40,032 nt of DNA, from positions 1-40,032 of the forward strand of contig CAJBLH010000037.1 in NCBI GenBank assembly GCA_903953895.1. Reading direction: 5' to 3'. The notes beneath the pieces are model-generated. The model ran no database searches, was not told the DNA's origin, and was given only the letters and a program-made list of their open reading frames with translations. The DNA comes from an uncultured Desulfobacteraceae bacterium (GTDB lineage Bacteria; Desulfobacterota; Desulfobacteria; Desulfobacterales; Desulfatirhabdiaceae). A program made the translations under genes and the position numbers. This document shows, piece after piece, positions 8,133-17,236 of the stretch. How positions within the stretch are numbered: the first letter of the stretch is position 1; each line of letters begins with the position of its first letter.

Positions 8133-10793
8133 ATGCTTTCTTCCCAACCCACCCCCATGATGAAACAGTATCTCGCGATTAAAAGCGAGCATCCTGACGC
8201 CTTGCTGTTTTACCGCATGGGGGATTTTTATGAAATGTTTCTGGAAGATGCTGAAACAGCCTCCCCCATTCTCGAAATCGCCTTAACCTCCCGAAACAAA
8301 AACGATGAATTTCCGGTTCCGATGTGCGGTGTTCCCTATCGGGCGGCTCAGGGGTATATCGCAAAATTGATCGACCAGGGGTTCAAGGTCGCCATCTGTG
8401 ACCAGACCGAAGATGCGTCGTTAGCCAAGGGACTGGTTCGGCGTGAAGTGGTTCGCGTCATCACACCGGGGATGATCGTTGAAGATGTGCTTCTGGATGA
8501 AAAGATCCACAACTTCATACTGGCCATCTGTTTGCAGAACCGAGATATCGGGCTGTCGTGTCTGGATATATCAACCGGAACGTTCCGGCTGACCCAGTCC
8601 GACAACCCGGATGTGATCCGGGATGAAATCATTCGGATATCTCCCCGCGAAATCCTGCTGCCGGAATCTTTGCAGCAGGATACCGAGCGGCTTGGCGTTT
8701 TTCAGCACCTTTTTTCCGGAAAGGCCGTTTCCTATACGCAAGATCAACATTTCGACTATCGAAATGCTCGCGAAAAACTCATTCGGCAGTTTCAAACTTT
8801 ATCTCTTGAAGGATTCGGCTGTGAAACACTGTTGGCCGGAGTGGGGGCAGCCGGTGCGCTGATCACCTATGTCCAGGAAACCCAGAAACAGACAATCGAC
8901 CATATCTGTCGAATAGAAACCTATATTCAAAGCCAGTTTCTGGTGGTGGATGACATCAGTTGCCGTAATCTGGAACTGGTGAAAACCATCCAGGGAGAAA
9001 CACGAAAAGGAACGCTGCTGAGTGTCCTGGATCGGACGATGACGGCGATGGGGGCCAGACGTCTGAAATACTGGATTCGTTATCCGCTCATGCATGCTGA
9101 AATAATAAATTTGCGCCTGAATGCCGTGGAGGAAGCCAAAACCTGTATTCAGGCGACCCATGCGGTTCGAAGCGATTTGAAAAAGATCGCGGATATGGAA
9201 CGGCTGGGAAGTAAAATCGTAATGGGTCATTGTAATGCCAGAGATCTGCTTAGCCTGCGTACGTCTCTGGATGTCCTTCCCGATATCCGCGATGCGCTTG
9301 ACTCATTCGATGCCGAATTATTACAGTGGAAGCTTCATGGCCCTTGTCTGGATGAACTCAAAAAGCTGGCGACACTGATTCAGAGCGCAATTCGTGAAGA
9401 TGCTCCTCCCTTGGTTCATGACGGCGGCATCATTAAAATGGGCTTTGATGCAAAATTAGATGAATGGATTCGGATCAGTCAGGATGGCAAGGGGTGGTTG
9501 TCGAGACTGGAGACTCAAGAGCGGCAGGCAACCGGGATTCAGTCTCTCAAGGTCCGGTTCAATAAGGTTTTCGGATATTACATTGAAATCTCAAAGAATC
9601 AGGCCAAGTCGGTCCCGGAACACTATATTCGAAAACAGACCCTGGTCAATGCGGAGCGGTATATTACCGGAGAACTCAAAGAATTCGAGTCCAAGATTCT
9701 CAGTGCCGAAACCGAGCGATCGGCGCTGGAATATCAAATTTTCATGGATGTTCGACAAGCTGCGGCAGACCATCACAAGGAGATTCATCAGGCTGCGGAT
9801 TTTATCGCCCACGTGGACTGTCTGATGAATCTGGCCGATATTGCGGATCAGTATGACTATGCCCGCCCGGAAATTCGTATGGACGGTGTTCTTTTCATTG
9901 AAGAAGGTCGCCATCCTGTGGTAGAACAAATGATTGCCGGGGGGCGGTTTGTTCCGAATACCCTCGCAATGGATGACAGCCACAATCAGGTCTTGATCAT
10001 TACCGGGCCGAATATGGCAGGAAAATCGACGGTTCTAAGACAGGTTGCCCTTCAGGTGCTGATGGCCCAGATGGGTTCTTTCGTTCCGGCCCGCAGCGCC
10101 TCCATCCCGCTGACGGACCGGATTTTTACCCGTATCGGGGCTCTGGATAATCTGTCGAGTGGTCAAAGCACATTTATGGTGGAAATGGAAGAAACCGCCA
10201 ATATTTTGAACAGCGCCACCCATCAAAGTTTGGTCATCATGGATGAAATAGGACGGGGTACCAGTACTTACGACGGATTCAGCATTGCCTGGGCCGTGGT
10301 GTCTTATCTTCATGATTTAAAGGGCAAGGGTGTTAAAACCCTTTTTGCAACACATTATCATGAGTTGACAGCCCTGGAACGGCTGAATCCCAGGATCAAG
10401 AATTTCAATATCAGTGTCAAGGAGTGGGAAGATCAGATCATTTTTCTGCGAAAACTTGTTGAAGGCGGCGCCAGTCGCAGCTATGGAATTCAGGTGGCCC
10501 GGCTTGCCGGAATTCCGGAATCCGTCATAAACCATGCCAAAAGCATTTTAAATGATATCGAAGATGAAAAACATCACCTGCCGGTTGTCACAGAAACCCA
10601 AATCCGAAAAAAAAATGTGAAACCGGCTCCGGTTCAAATGGGTTTGTTTTCCGATATCGAGAGTGCTATTGTAGAGAAGCTTAAAAATATTGAAATTTCG
10701 ACCATGACGCCGCTGGAGGCCTTGAACTGTTTAAGCGAACTCCGCACCCAGGCTGTCCATACTTTCATGCAAAAGACCTGTCTGAAGAAATGA
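8133..10793 (+). CDS. mutS: DNA mismatch repair protein MutS
   Basis: The mismatch-recognition ATPase of DNA repair; 886 residues, normal length for MutS1. The N-terminal mismatch-binding motif with the Phe-X-Glu element is present (RMGDFYEMF). The central core and clamp are followed by the ATPase: Walker A GPNMAGKST, the MutS signature around TFMVEMEETANIL, Walker B VIMDEIGRGTSTYDG, and FATHYHEL. The C-terminus carries the usual short dimerisation tail. The ATG at 8133 is followed by an alternative MM pair eight codons on. Its TGA overlaps the ATG of the amidase gene (ATGA), so the two are coupled. Confidence 0.96.
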   Translation: MLSSQPTPMMKQYLAIKSEHPDALLFYRMGDFYEMFLEDAETASPILEIALTSRNKNDEFPVPMCGVPYRAAQGYIAKLIDQGFKVAICDQTEDASLAKGLVRREVVRVITPGMIVEDVLLDEKIHNFILAICLQNRDIGLSCLDISTGTFRLTQSDNPDVIRDEIIRISPREILLPESLQQDTERLGVFQHLFSGKAVSYTQDQHFDYRNAREKLIRQFQTLSLEGFGCETLLAGVGAAGALITYVQETQKQTIDHICRIETYIQSQFLVVDDISCRNLELVKTIQGETRKGTLLSVLDRTMTAMGARRLKYWIRYPLMHAEIINLRLNAVEEAKTCIQATHAVRSDLKKIADMERLGSKIVMGHCNARDLLSLRTSLDVLPDIRDALDSFDAELLQWKLHGPCLDELKKLATLIQSAIREDAPPLVHDGGIIKMGFDAKLDEWIRISQDGKGWLSRLETQERQATGIQSLKVRFNKVFGYYIEISKNQAKSVPEHYIRKQTLVNAERYITGELKEFESKILSAETERSALEYQIFMDVRQAAADHHKEIHQAADFIAHVDCLMNLADIADQYDYARPEIRMDGVLFIEEGRHPVVEQMIAGGRFVPNTLAMDDSHNQVLIITGPNMAGKSTVLRQVALQVLMAQMGSFVPARSASIPLTDRIFTRIGALDNLSSGQSTFMVEMEETANILNSATHQSLVIMDEIGRGTSTYDGFSIAWAVVSYLHDLKGKGVKTLFATHYHELTALERLNPRIKNFNISVKEWEDQIIFLRKLVEGGASRSYGIQVARLAGIPESVINHAKSILNDIEDEKHHLPVVTETQIRKKNVKPAPVQMGLFSDIESAIVEKLKNIEISTMTPLEALNCLSELRTQAVHTFMQKTCLKK

Positions 10794-12541
10794 TAACCAA
10801 CCGAATTGTACTTTGGGGAATAGTTTTTTTGTGCGCTGTTTTATCTGTGGCGCCAGCATCTCATGCGTCTGCGGCAAAGGAGCAGTATACCCAAGCGGAT
10901 GCCTGTTATCAGTCGCTGCTGAACAGTCCTGAAAAACAAAAACTCCGACATAACTGGATCCGGTGTATCGAAGATTATCAGGATGTTTACAAGTCGGACC
11001 CGAATGGAGCGATGGCCTCCTCCGGACTGTATATGGTTGGATATTTATTTGATGAGCTGTATCGGGTTTCAAAAAAAATGTCCGATAAAAAAGAAGCGAT
11101 CGATTGCTACGAGCGGATTGTCAAGCGCTATCCCAAAAGCAATCAAATGCCAAAAGCAAAAGCGGCCATTGATCGATTGTCCAACCCGGAAAACTGCAAT
11201 CCCCCCCCCAAAAACAACGGCCCATCTCCTAAAACTGAAAAAACCTCCGGTGAATCCGATCCGCCGGGTGCAACTGCCTCCGTAGATTCATCCTGTCTGC
11301 CGCTTTCCGGCTTCAGTCGAATCACCGATCTGCGATTCTGGTCCAATCCCAGTTATACCCGAATCGTCATCGATGCGGATAAAGAAACCACTTATGAACA
11401 CCGATTGTTAAAAAAAGACCTTGCACTCGACAAGCCGCAACGGCTTTACATCGATTTCAATCAAAGCAAGCTTGCCAAGAGCTTCAAGAGTTTTATCCCT
11501 ATTGATGATGATTTGTTGATCGATGCACGGGCAGGCCAGTATACGCTGGAATCCGTCCGGGTGGTTGTCGATATCAAATCATTTAAATCCTACAAGATAT
11601 TTTCACTGAACAATCCTTTTCGCATCATTTTGGACATATGGGGAGATGAATCGGGCGCAATCCGGGCCGAGCAGCCGTCTGCGCCGGCTACGGCTCCCCA
11701 TGCCAAGCCAAGCCAAAGCCAAAGCGCTAAAAAGAGCATTGCCAAAGCTACCACCGGAAAGCATGGAAAAATCGATCCCGGAGCCTTGGCCAAACAACTG
11801 GCTCTGGGCGTCAGCCGCATTATCATCGATCCAGGGCACGGCGGTAAAGATTTCGGAGCACCCGGAGCGATGAAAGGGGTTTTTGAAAAAGACATTACTC
11901 TGGCGATCGGCAAGAAGCTGGCGGCAAAGATTCAGGATTCGTTGAAATGTGAAGTGATTATGACCCGAACAACAGATCGCTATCTGGCGCTTGAAGAGCG
12001 AACCGCCATCGCCAATACCAAAAATGGCGATCTTTTCATCTCCATTCATACCAATGCTGCCAAAAATCCGGAAGCTTATGGAATCGAAACATTTTTTCTG
12101 AATCTGGCAACCGATGATGAATCCATTTTGGTGGCTGCCCGTGAAAATGCCACATCTACAAAAAATATCAGTGACTTGCAAAGTATTCTAACAGACTTGA
12201 TGCAGAATGCCAAGATCAATGAATCCAGCCGCCTTGCAGCCAACGTCCAAGATAATTTATGTCACCATATGAGCATCAAATACAGCAATATCAAAAACAA
12301 GGGTGTTAAAAAAGCGCCGTTTTATGTGCTTGTGGGCGCCCAGATGCCTTCGATATTGGTAGAGACATCGTTTATCAGCAATGAGCGGGAATGTGCACGG
12401 CTGGCCTCTGCGGACTATCAGGACCGGATTTGTGATGCCATCATTTCAGGAGTCGGCCGCTACATCAAAGATATCAACCCTACCGCCTTTCAGCAAAAGC
12501 AACACAAAGAATCGACACTTGCACGCGGTTTTGGGGGATGA
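10790..12541 (+). CDS. N-acetylmuramoyl-L-alanine amidase (AMIN + Amidase_3)
   Basis: A cell-wall amidase that cuts the amide bond between N-acetylmuramate and the stem peptide, exported to the periplasm. The 583 residues contain a signal peptide (about 1-28, cleavage near SHASA), a TPR-like helical region (about 30-130) unusual for AmiC, a Pro-rich linker coded partly by a C9 run, an AMIN domain (about 170-265) for envelope targeting, a Ser/Ala/Lys linker, and a C-terminal zinc amidase. Zinc ligands are visible in IIDPGHGG (H350), the Glu of FEKDITLAIG and SIHTNA, and the catalytic Glu in LVETSFISN. It is translationally coupled to mutS by a 4-base overlap. Confidence 0.92.
   Translation: MITNRIVLWGIVFLCAVLSVAPASHASAAKEQYTQADACYQSLLNSPEKQKLRHNWIRCIEDYQDVYKSDPNGAMASSGLYMVGYLFDELYRVSKKMSDKKEAIDCYERIVKRYPKSNQMPKAKAAIDRLSNPENCNPPPKNNGPSPKTEKTSGESDPPGATASVDSSCLPLSGFSRITDLRFWSNPSYTRIVIDADKETTYEHRLLKKDLALDKPQRLYIDFNQSKLAKSFKSFIPIDDDLLIDARAGQYTLESVRVVVDIKSFKSYKIFSLNNPFRIILDIWGDESGAIRAEQPSAPATAPHAKPSQSQSAKKSIAKATTGKHGKIDPGALAKQLALGVSRIIIDPGHGGKDFGAPGAMKGVFEKDITLAIGKKLAAKIQDSLKCEVIMTRTTDRYLALEERTAIANTKNGDLFISIHTNAAKNPEAYGIETFFLNLATDDESILVAARENATSTKNISDLQSILTDLMQNAKINESSRLAANVQDNLCHHMSIKYSNIKNKGVKKAPFYVLVGAQMPSILVETSFISNERECARLASADYQDRICDAIISGVGRYIKDINPTAFQQKQHKESTLARGFGG
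11201..11209 (+). repeat. C9 homopolymer in the amidase linker
   Basis: Nine consecutive C, followed by five A, encode Pro-Pro-Pro-Lys in the linker between the TPR-like region and the AMIN domain. A one-base slip would truncate the enzyme before its catalytic domain. Confidence 0.9.
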
Positions 12542-12662
12542 TTTGTTCATACACAGGCTCAAGACACGGGCATCATCACCCCATTTAGACGGAAGACTAA
12601 TGACACAGACTGATAACTGACAACTGATTACTTTCATTTTTAGTGAATACGGAGGATGTTTT

Positions 12663-13454
12663 ATGGAGTTGAACCACATTTTGTTCCAGATCGAGGAAGG
12701 AATCGCCACCTTGACTTTCAATCGGCCCAAGGCATTGAATGCCTTGAACGGTGAACTTCTTGAAGAACTGTCTCGGACATTGGATGTTGTGGCAGCCAAT
12801 GAAGATATTCGTGTGCTGATTCTGACCGGTTCTGGAGACAAATCGTTTGTCGCGGGTGCTGACATTTCGGAGATTGCCAAGTGCAACGCGCTTCAGGGGA
12901 AGATATTTTCGACCAAGGGGCATGAGGCTATCAACAAACTGCAATGCCTGGCCATTCCGGTGATTGCTGCTGTAAACGGGTTTGCCCTTGGCGGTGGCAG
13001 TGAAATCGCATTGGCCTGCGATTTCATTTATGCATCGGAAAACGCCAAATTCGGTTTGCCTGAAATCACGCTTGGGATTATTCCTGGTTTTGGCGGCACC
13101 CAGCGCCTGCCCAGGCTGATTGGTTCGAATATGGCCAAAGAAATGATTTTTACCGGAAAGATGATCTCAGCGATCGAAGCCCAGAGCCTTGGTATGGTCA
13201 ACCGGGTGGCGCCTGCGGAAACCTTGATGACAGAAGTGTTGGCTACTGCCAAAGCCATTGCCCAGAAAGGGAAGGTAGCCCTGCGGGCAGCCAAACAGGT
13301 GGTCGATGCCGGATTGAATGTCGATTTAAAAACTGGCTGCCGTATGGAAGTGGATGCCTTTGCCCTGTGTATGACCAGCGAAGACGCCAAAGAAGGAACA
13401 ACCGCATTTCTTGAAAAGCGCAAAGCGGTTTTCAAGGGCAGTCTGGCAGGTTAA
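12663..13454 (+). CDS. Enoyl-CoA hydratase / 3-hydroxyacyl-CoA dehydratase (crotonase family)
   Basis: Adds water across the double bond of 2-enoyl-CoA in beta-oxidation or butyrate-type pathways. The 263 residues have both catalytic glutamates of crotonase: E114 in GGGSEIALACD and E134 in GLPEITLGIIPGFGGTQRL. The oxyanion-hole segment SFVAGADISE is also present. The length is typical of short-chain enoyl-CoA hydratase/Crt. GGAGG lies 7 bases before the ATG. The transcript ends at a strong terminator, so it seems separate from paaK. The 121 bases before it contain the degenerate tandem CTGATAACTGACAACTGATT (12610-12629) but no obvious promoter. Confidence 0.92.
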   Translation: MELNHILFQIEEGIATLTFNRPKALNALNGELLEELSRTLDVVAANEDIRVLILTGSGDKSFVAGADISEIAKCNALQGKIFSTKGHEAINKLQCLAIPVIAAVNGFALGGGSEIALACDFIYASENAKFGLPEITLGIIPGFGGTQRLPRLIGSNMAKEMIFTGKMISAIEAQSLGMVNRVAPAETLMTEVLATAKAIAQKGKVALRAAKQVVDAGLNVDLKTGCRMEVDAFALCMTSEDAKEGTTAFLEKRKAVFKGSLAG

Positions 13455-13486
13455 CAATCGCTTTCCATAAAGGAAAAAACACTTCT

Positions 13487-13542
13487 GGGAGTGCGGGCAG
13501 CCAGCAACCTGCAGGATGCCCGCACTCCCCGTTTTATTTTAT
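13487..13542 (+). terminator. Strong intrinsic terminator after the enoyl-CoA hydratase gene
   Basis: A perfect 13-bp stem (GGGAGTGCGGGCA at 13487-13499, partner at 13517-13529, 17-base loop) is followed by CGTTTTATTTT. It separates the enoyl-CoA hydratase transcript from the paaK group. The rest of the gap to 13678 has no supported gene. Confidence 0.88.
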
Positions 13543-13678
13543 CATGAACACGCTTTTAATCACAAAATTCATGAAACACATCAAAGAAGCGCTTCGTGGC
13601 TTTTCGCTTTCGCGTGCGATTTGCCGGGGCCACATCGGTGTGTCATGTATGTTCACTGTAACGATGGAGTTTTTTTAA

Positions 13679-14980
13679 ATGATTTACGATATCGAGTTTG
13701 AGACCCTGCCGCGTGAGGCGCTTTCAGCCATTCAGTTAAGACGCCTCAGAGCGACGCTGGAACGGGTCTATGCAACGGTTCCGTTCTATCGAAAAAGGTT
13801 TGAAGAGGCCGGCATCACTCCCAACGACATTCATTCACTAGAGGATTTTCAGCGTTTTCCCTTTACCACCAAACAGGATCTCCGGGACAATTATCCCTTT
13901 GGTATGTTTGCGGTTCCGATGGACAATGTGGTTCGGATTCATGCCTCATCCGGAACAACCGGTCAGCCGACCGTTGTCGGTTATACGGCAAGGGACATCA
14001 ATACCTGGTCTGTGCTGATGGCCAGAGCCCTGACAGCCGGCGGTGCGGGCCGCAGAGACATTATTCATAACGCTTACGGATACGGGCTTTTTACCGGCGG
14101 CCTGGGTGTCCATTACGGGGCGGAAAAACTGGGTGCATCGGTCATTCCGGTTTCCGGCGGCAACACCAAACGCCAGATCATCATCATGCGGGATTTCGGG
14201 CCGACCATTTTAACGGCAACCCCATCCTACGCCCTTCATCTGGCTGAAGAGGCCGAAGAAATGGGGGTATCTTTCCAAAATCTGAAATTCAAATACGGTA
14301 TCTTCGGCGCCGAGCCCTGGTCTGAGCAGATGCGGCAGGAGATCGAGCGAAAACTCCATCTCAAGGCCGTGGATATTTATGGGCTCAGCGAAATCATCGG
14401 TCCGGGGGTGGCTGCCGAGTGTCATGAGGCCCAGAACGGACTGCATATTTTTGAAGATCACTTCATTCCAGAAATCATCGATCCGGCCACCGGAAACGTG
14501 CTGCCTTACGGGGAAACCGGGGAGCTGGTCTTTACGTCGATTACCAAAGAAGCTTTTCCGATCATCCGGTACCGGACCCGCGATATCACCACGCTGAATC
14601 CAGAACCCTGCATCTGCGGAAGAACACTGGTGCGGATGAAAAAAGTCAGCGGACGGACCGATGATATGCTCATTATCCGGGGCGTGAATGTCTTTCCATC
14701 CCAGATTGAAAGTGTTCTGATGGAGATTGAAGGCATCGAGCCCCATTATCAACTGGTGGTGGATCGGGTTGACAATCTGGATACCCTGACGGTGCTTGTG
14801 GAAATCAGTGACCGGAGTTTTTCGGATGAGGTCAAGGTGCTGCAGCAACTGGAAAGAAAAATTTCTTTCAGTATCAAGGAATATTTGGGTGTTTCCGCCC
14901 GGGTCAAGCTGGTTGAGCCCAAAGCCATTGCCAGAAGCCAGGGAAAAGCCGTCAGGGTGATCGATAACCGCAAGATATGA
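13679..14980 (+). CDS. paaK: Phenylacetate-CoA ligase family protein
   Basis: Adenylate-forming ligase that activates an aryl acid, classically phenylacetate, to its CoA thioester using ATP. The 433 residues include the phosphate-binding motif SSGTTGQPT (90-98), the PaaK-type [10 protein letters not shown] segment, the hinge YRTRD, a cysteine pair CICGRT, and the C-terminal lid with [20 protein letters not shown]. Length and motif order match anaerobic PaaK proteins. Deltaproteobacteria often hold several paralogues, and some act on other aryl or branched acids from amino-acid fermentation, so the substrate is not fixed. A GGAG ribosome binding site precedes the ATG. The ACT-domain gene follows after 62 bases, a recurrent pairing. 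Confidence 0.92.
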   Translation: MIYDIEFETLPREALSAIQLRRLRATLERVYATVPFYRKRFEEAGITPNDIHSLEDFQRFPFTTKQDLRDNYPFGMFAVPMDNVVRIHASSGTTGQPTVVGYTARDINTWSVLMARALTAGGAGRRDIIHNAYGYGLFTGGLGVHYGAEKLGASVIPVSGGNTKRQIIIMRDFGPTILTATPSYALHLAEEAEEMGVSFQNLKFKYGIFGAEPWSEQMRQEIERKLHLKAVDIYGLSEIIGPGVAAECHEAQNGLHIFEDHFIPEIIDPATGNVLPYGETGELVFTSITKEAFPIIRYRTRDITTLNPEPCICGRTLVRMKKVSGRTDDMLIIRGVNVFPSQIESVLMEIEGIEPHYQLVVDRVDNLDTLTVLVEISDRSFSDEVKVLQQLERKISFSIKEYLGVSARVKLVEPKAIARSQGKAVRVIDNRKI

Positions 14981-15042
14981 ACATGATTTCTATCGGCAGG
15001 GCAGACATGCCGCTGCCGCTGTTTACGTAAAGGAAGATACGG

Positions 15043-15474
15043 ATGCAAGTAAAGCAGATTTCAGTTTTTCTGGAAAACAAGGCTGGAAGGCTCTCCGAAG
15101 TTACTGCTGTTTTGGCTGAAACCGGAATCAATATCCGCGCCCTATCGGTTGCGGACACTTCCGATTTCGGTGTGCTGAGGCTCATTGTCAACGATAATCA
15201 GAAAGCCTTGGAAACCCTTAAAAATAATGGATTTTCAGTGGGAATCACCGATGTGGTGGCGGTTGAAGTACCCGATAAACCCGGGGGGCTTCATCTGATT
15301 CTGGACTTGCTGCACAGGGCGCAGATCAATGTGGAATACATGTATGCCTTTGTTCAGCAAAGCGGAAACAATGCGGTCATGATTTTCCGCTTTGATCATA
15401 TTGACGAGGCGATCACTCTGTTGCAAGAAAACGGGTTGACTGTGGTCGAGGGATCAAAAGTATATGCGCTGTAA
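15043..15474 (+). CDS. Tandem ACT-domain protein
   Basis: A 143-residue cytoplasmic protein made of two ACT domains: residues about 4-68 ([40 protein letters not shown]) and about 72-140 ([29 protein letters not shown]). ACT domains bind small ligands, mostly amino acids, and regulate a partner enzyme. Its place directly after paaK is common in anaerobes, which suggests amino-acid-derived regulation of the ligase, but that is inference. The gene has AAGGAAG 7 bases before its ATG. The ligand is unknown. Confidence 0.85.
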   Translation: MQVKQISVFLENKAGRLSEVTAVLAETGINIRALSVADTSDFGVLRLIVNDNQKALETLKNNGFSVGITDVVAVEVPDKPGGLHLILDLLHRAQINVEYMYAFVQQSGNNAVMIFRFDHIDEAITLLQENGLTVVEGSKVYAL

Positions 15475-15480
15475 TCGTCT

Positions 15481-15515
15481 GGAAAAAATGGGTGGAAAGC
15501 TTTTTCTGCCCATCC
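15481..15515. terminator. Hairpin after the ACT gene, possible terminator
   Basis: ATGGG (15488-15492) pairs with CCCAT (15509-15513), and the inside can pair further (GGAAA with TTTTC). A T run follows the stem only on the minus strand, where no gene ends. It may be a weak or bidirectional terminator between the ACT gene and the regulator. Confidence 0.3.
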
Positions 15516-15525
15516 TGCATCACAA

Positions 15526-16284
15526 ATGCCAATATACCCTATGACCCCCAGACCCCCCAAATACGAAACCATCAAGCAGTTTCTGGTCCATGGTATTTCC
15601 TCGAAAACTTTTACCGATGCCATGCCATCCGAAAACCAGTTGGCGGAAACATTCGGGGTCAGCCGGATGACCGCCCGAAGGGCACTGGATGAGCTTGAAA
15701 GAGAGGGAACGGTGGAACGGTTTCCGGGCAGGGGTACGTTTGTCCGAAAGACCCCGCATTATACCCGTGGTTTTTTTCGGGTCAGACCGTTTCGCAAATG
15801 GGCCGAAGATATCAATGTCACTCTGACCACCCGGGTTCTGGAAGCCGGATTGATCGAACCTCCCCATGAGATTGCCAAAAAACTTCAAACCGAAGATCAT
15901 GTAGTTGTGCTTCGCATTCTGAACTGTTTCGACGACAAACCGGTTCGCTATGCCGTCCGATATCTGGTCGCCGATCCATGCGCCCGCATCCTGGAAGAAA
16001 ATCTCGAACAGGAATCGATCCATGACATCCTGATCAACCGGTACCGACTGCCCCTGACCAAAATCAGCCAGAGCATGACGGCCGTCGGACTGACATCCCC
16101 GATCGCCCGTCTTTTTAATATAGAGCCCGGATATCCCGCATTTTACTTTCAGCGATTGATCTTTTCCTACGATCGTCCCATTACCTATGTGGAATATACC
16201 ATGCGCGGGGAAATGGCATTCGACGACACCTTCACCCCGCAACTGGACCCGGCGGACTTTGGAGCTTTGTTTTCACATTCTTGA
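15526..16284 (+). CDS. GntR-family transcriptional regulator, HutC subfamily (UTRA domain)
   Basis: A DNA-binding repressor-type protein of 252 residues. The N-terminal winged helix (PSENQLAETFGVSRMTARRALDELEREGTVERFPGRGTFV, split as PSENQLAETFGVSRMTARRA then the wing RFPGRGTFV) is canonical GntR. Residues about 80-250 form a UTRA ligand-binding domain (FDDKPVRYAVRYLV, FNIEPGYPAFYFQRLIF, PITYVEYTMRGE), which defines the HutC subfamily. Members sense sugars, amino acids, urocanate or acyl ligands. The start may be ATG 15526 or 15541; neither has a clear ribosome binding site. Neighbours suggest control of paaK; the window's hut genes and transporter, 11-24 kb away, are alternative targets. Confidence 0.85.
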   Translation: MPIYPMTPRPPKYETIKQFLVHGISSKTFTDAMPSENQLAETFGVSRMTARRALDELEREGTVERFPGRGTFVRKTPHYTRGFFRVRPFRKWAEDINVTLTTRVLEAGLIEPPHEIAKKLQTEDHVVVLRILNCFDDKPVRYAVRYLVADPCARILEENLEQESIHDILINRYRLPLTKISQSMTAVGLTSPIARLFNIEPGYPAFYFQRLIFSYDRPITYVEYTMRGEMAFDDTFTPQLDPADFGALFSHS

Positions 16285-16313
16285 ACAATGCGCTGATACT
16301 GACGACTTGAAAC

Positions 16314-17144
16314 ATGAACTACAACTATTACGATTTTAATGAACATCTATCTGATATAAAAGAATCATTGTCATTGATAGATGATCTGAAAGATCAGATT
16401 GACAAGAAAAAATCTTTGCAAAACGAACATTGGGCGGCAATCCAGGAAAAACTTCGAATTGACTGGACATTCGATTCCAATGCGATTGAGGGCAGTTCTC
16501 TTACAAAAGGCGAAACGCTGTTTTTTTTGAAAGAAGGACTGACCGTTGAGGGAAAACCCTTCAAAGATTTTCTCGATGCCAGAAATCATGCTGAAGCAAT
16601 CGACTGGCTCTATGAAGTGATAACCGACAGCCGCCCTGTCTCTCAGGGGCTTATCAAAGAAATGAATGCCTTACTGCTGTCTGGTGTGAAATATACGACG
16701 GCGATGAATCAGAGCGGTCAGAAAATCCGAAAACCTGCAACCCCAGGAAAATACAAAATTCTGCCGAACCATGTCTTGCAGATGGATGCAAGTATCCATT
16801 TTTATACCGATCCGATACATGTAGCTGATGAAATGGAAGCCCTGTGCCGGTGGATCGACGACAATATGGCCAAAAAACATCCTCTCGTCATCGCTTCGAT
16901 AGCTCATTACAATATGGTGAGAATTCATCCATTCGATGACGGCAATGGCCGGGGTGCAAGAATTCTGATGAATCTGATTCTGATAAAAAAAAGTTATCCG
17001 GTTGCAATCATTAAAAATACAGACCGTCGAAAATATCTGATAACACTGAATCAGGCGGATAAAGGCGATATTGAACCCTTTTTGAAACTTGTTTCCGACT
17101 CACTGATCGATACGGAAAGGATAATCATTGACGAGTTTCAATGA
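16314..17144 (+). CDS. Fic family protein (class II, likely AMPylator)
   Basis: Fic enzymes usually transfer AMP from ATP to a Ser, Thr or Tyr hydroxyl of a target. The 276-residue protein contains the complete active motif HPFDDGNGRGAR (205-216) with catalytic H205. An N-terminal autoinhibitory motif SNAIEG (55-60) fits the S/T-x-x-x-E-G/N pattern, which defines class II Fic proteins whose Glu blocks productive ATP binding. A short helical tail ends the protein; there is no obvious winged helix. No antitoxin-like gene is adjacent, as expected when the inhibitor is built in. The gene is visibly more A+T-rich than its neighbours and has a weak ribosome binding site, suggesting later acquisition. 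Confidence 0.9.
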   Translation: MNYNYYDFNEHLSDIKESLSLIDDLKDQIDKKKSLQNEHWAAIQEKLRIDWTFDSNAIEGSSLTKGETLFFLKEGLTVEGKPFKDFLDARNHAEAIDWLYEVITDSRPVSQGLIKEMNALLLSGVKYTTAMNQSGQKIRKPATPGKYKILPNHVLQMDASIHFYTDPIHVADEMEALCRWIDDNMAKKHPLVIASIAHYNMVRIHPFDDGNGRGARILMNLILIKKSYPVAIIKNTDRRKYLITLNQADKGDIEPFLKLVSDSLIDTERIIIDEFQ

Positions 17145-17236
17145 TTGTCCAAATGAATAGGGGGGATGAACGGAGTCGGACCACGGCAGTGGTAAACTGC
17201 CCCCATATAATGATAACAACTTCTCCAGGGGTGACG

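Noticed and set aside
12600-12635. CTGATAACTGACAACTGATT as a possible repeat element
   Set aside because: Only two imperfect units are visible and no second copy was noticed in the window.
13516-13701. 61-residue frame before paaK
   Set aside because: It runs through the terminator tail and into paaK with no ribosome binding site.
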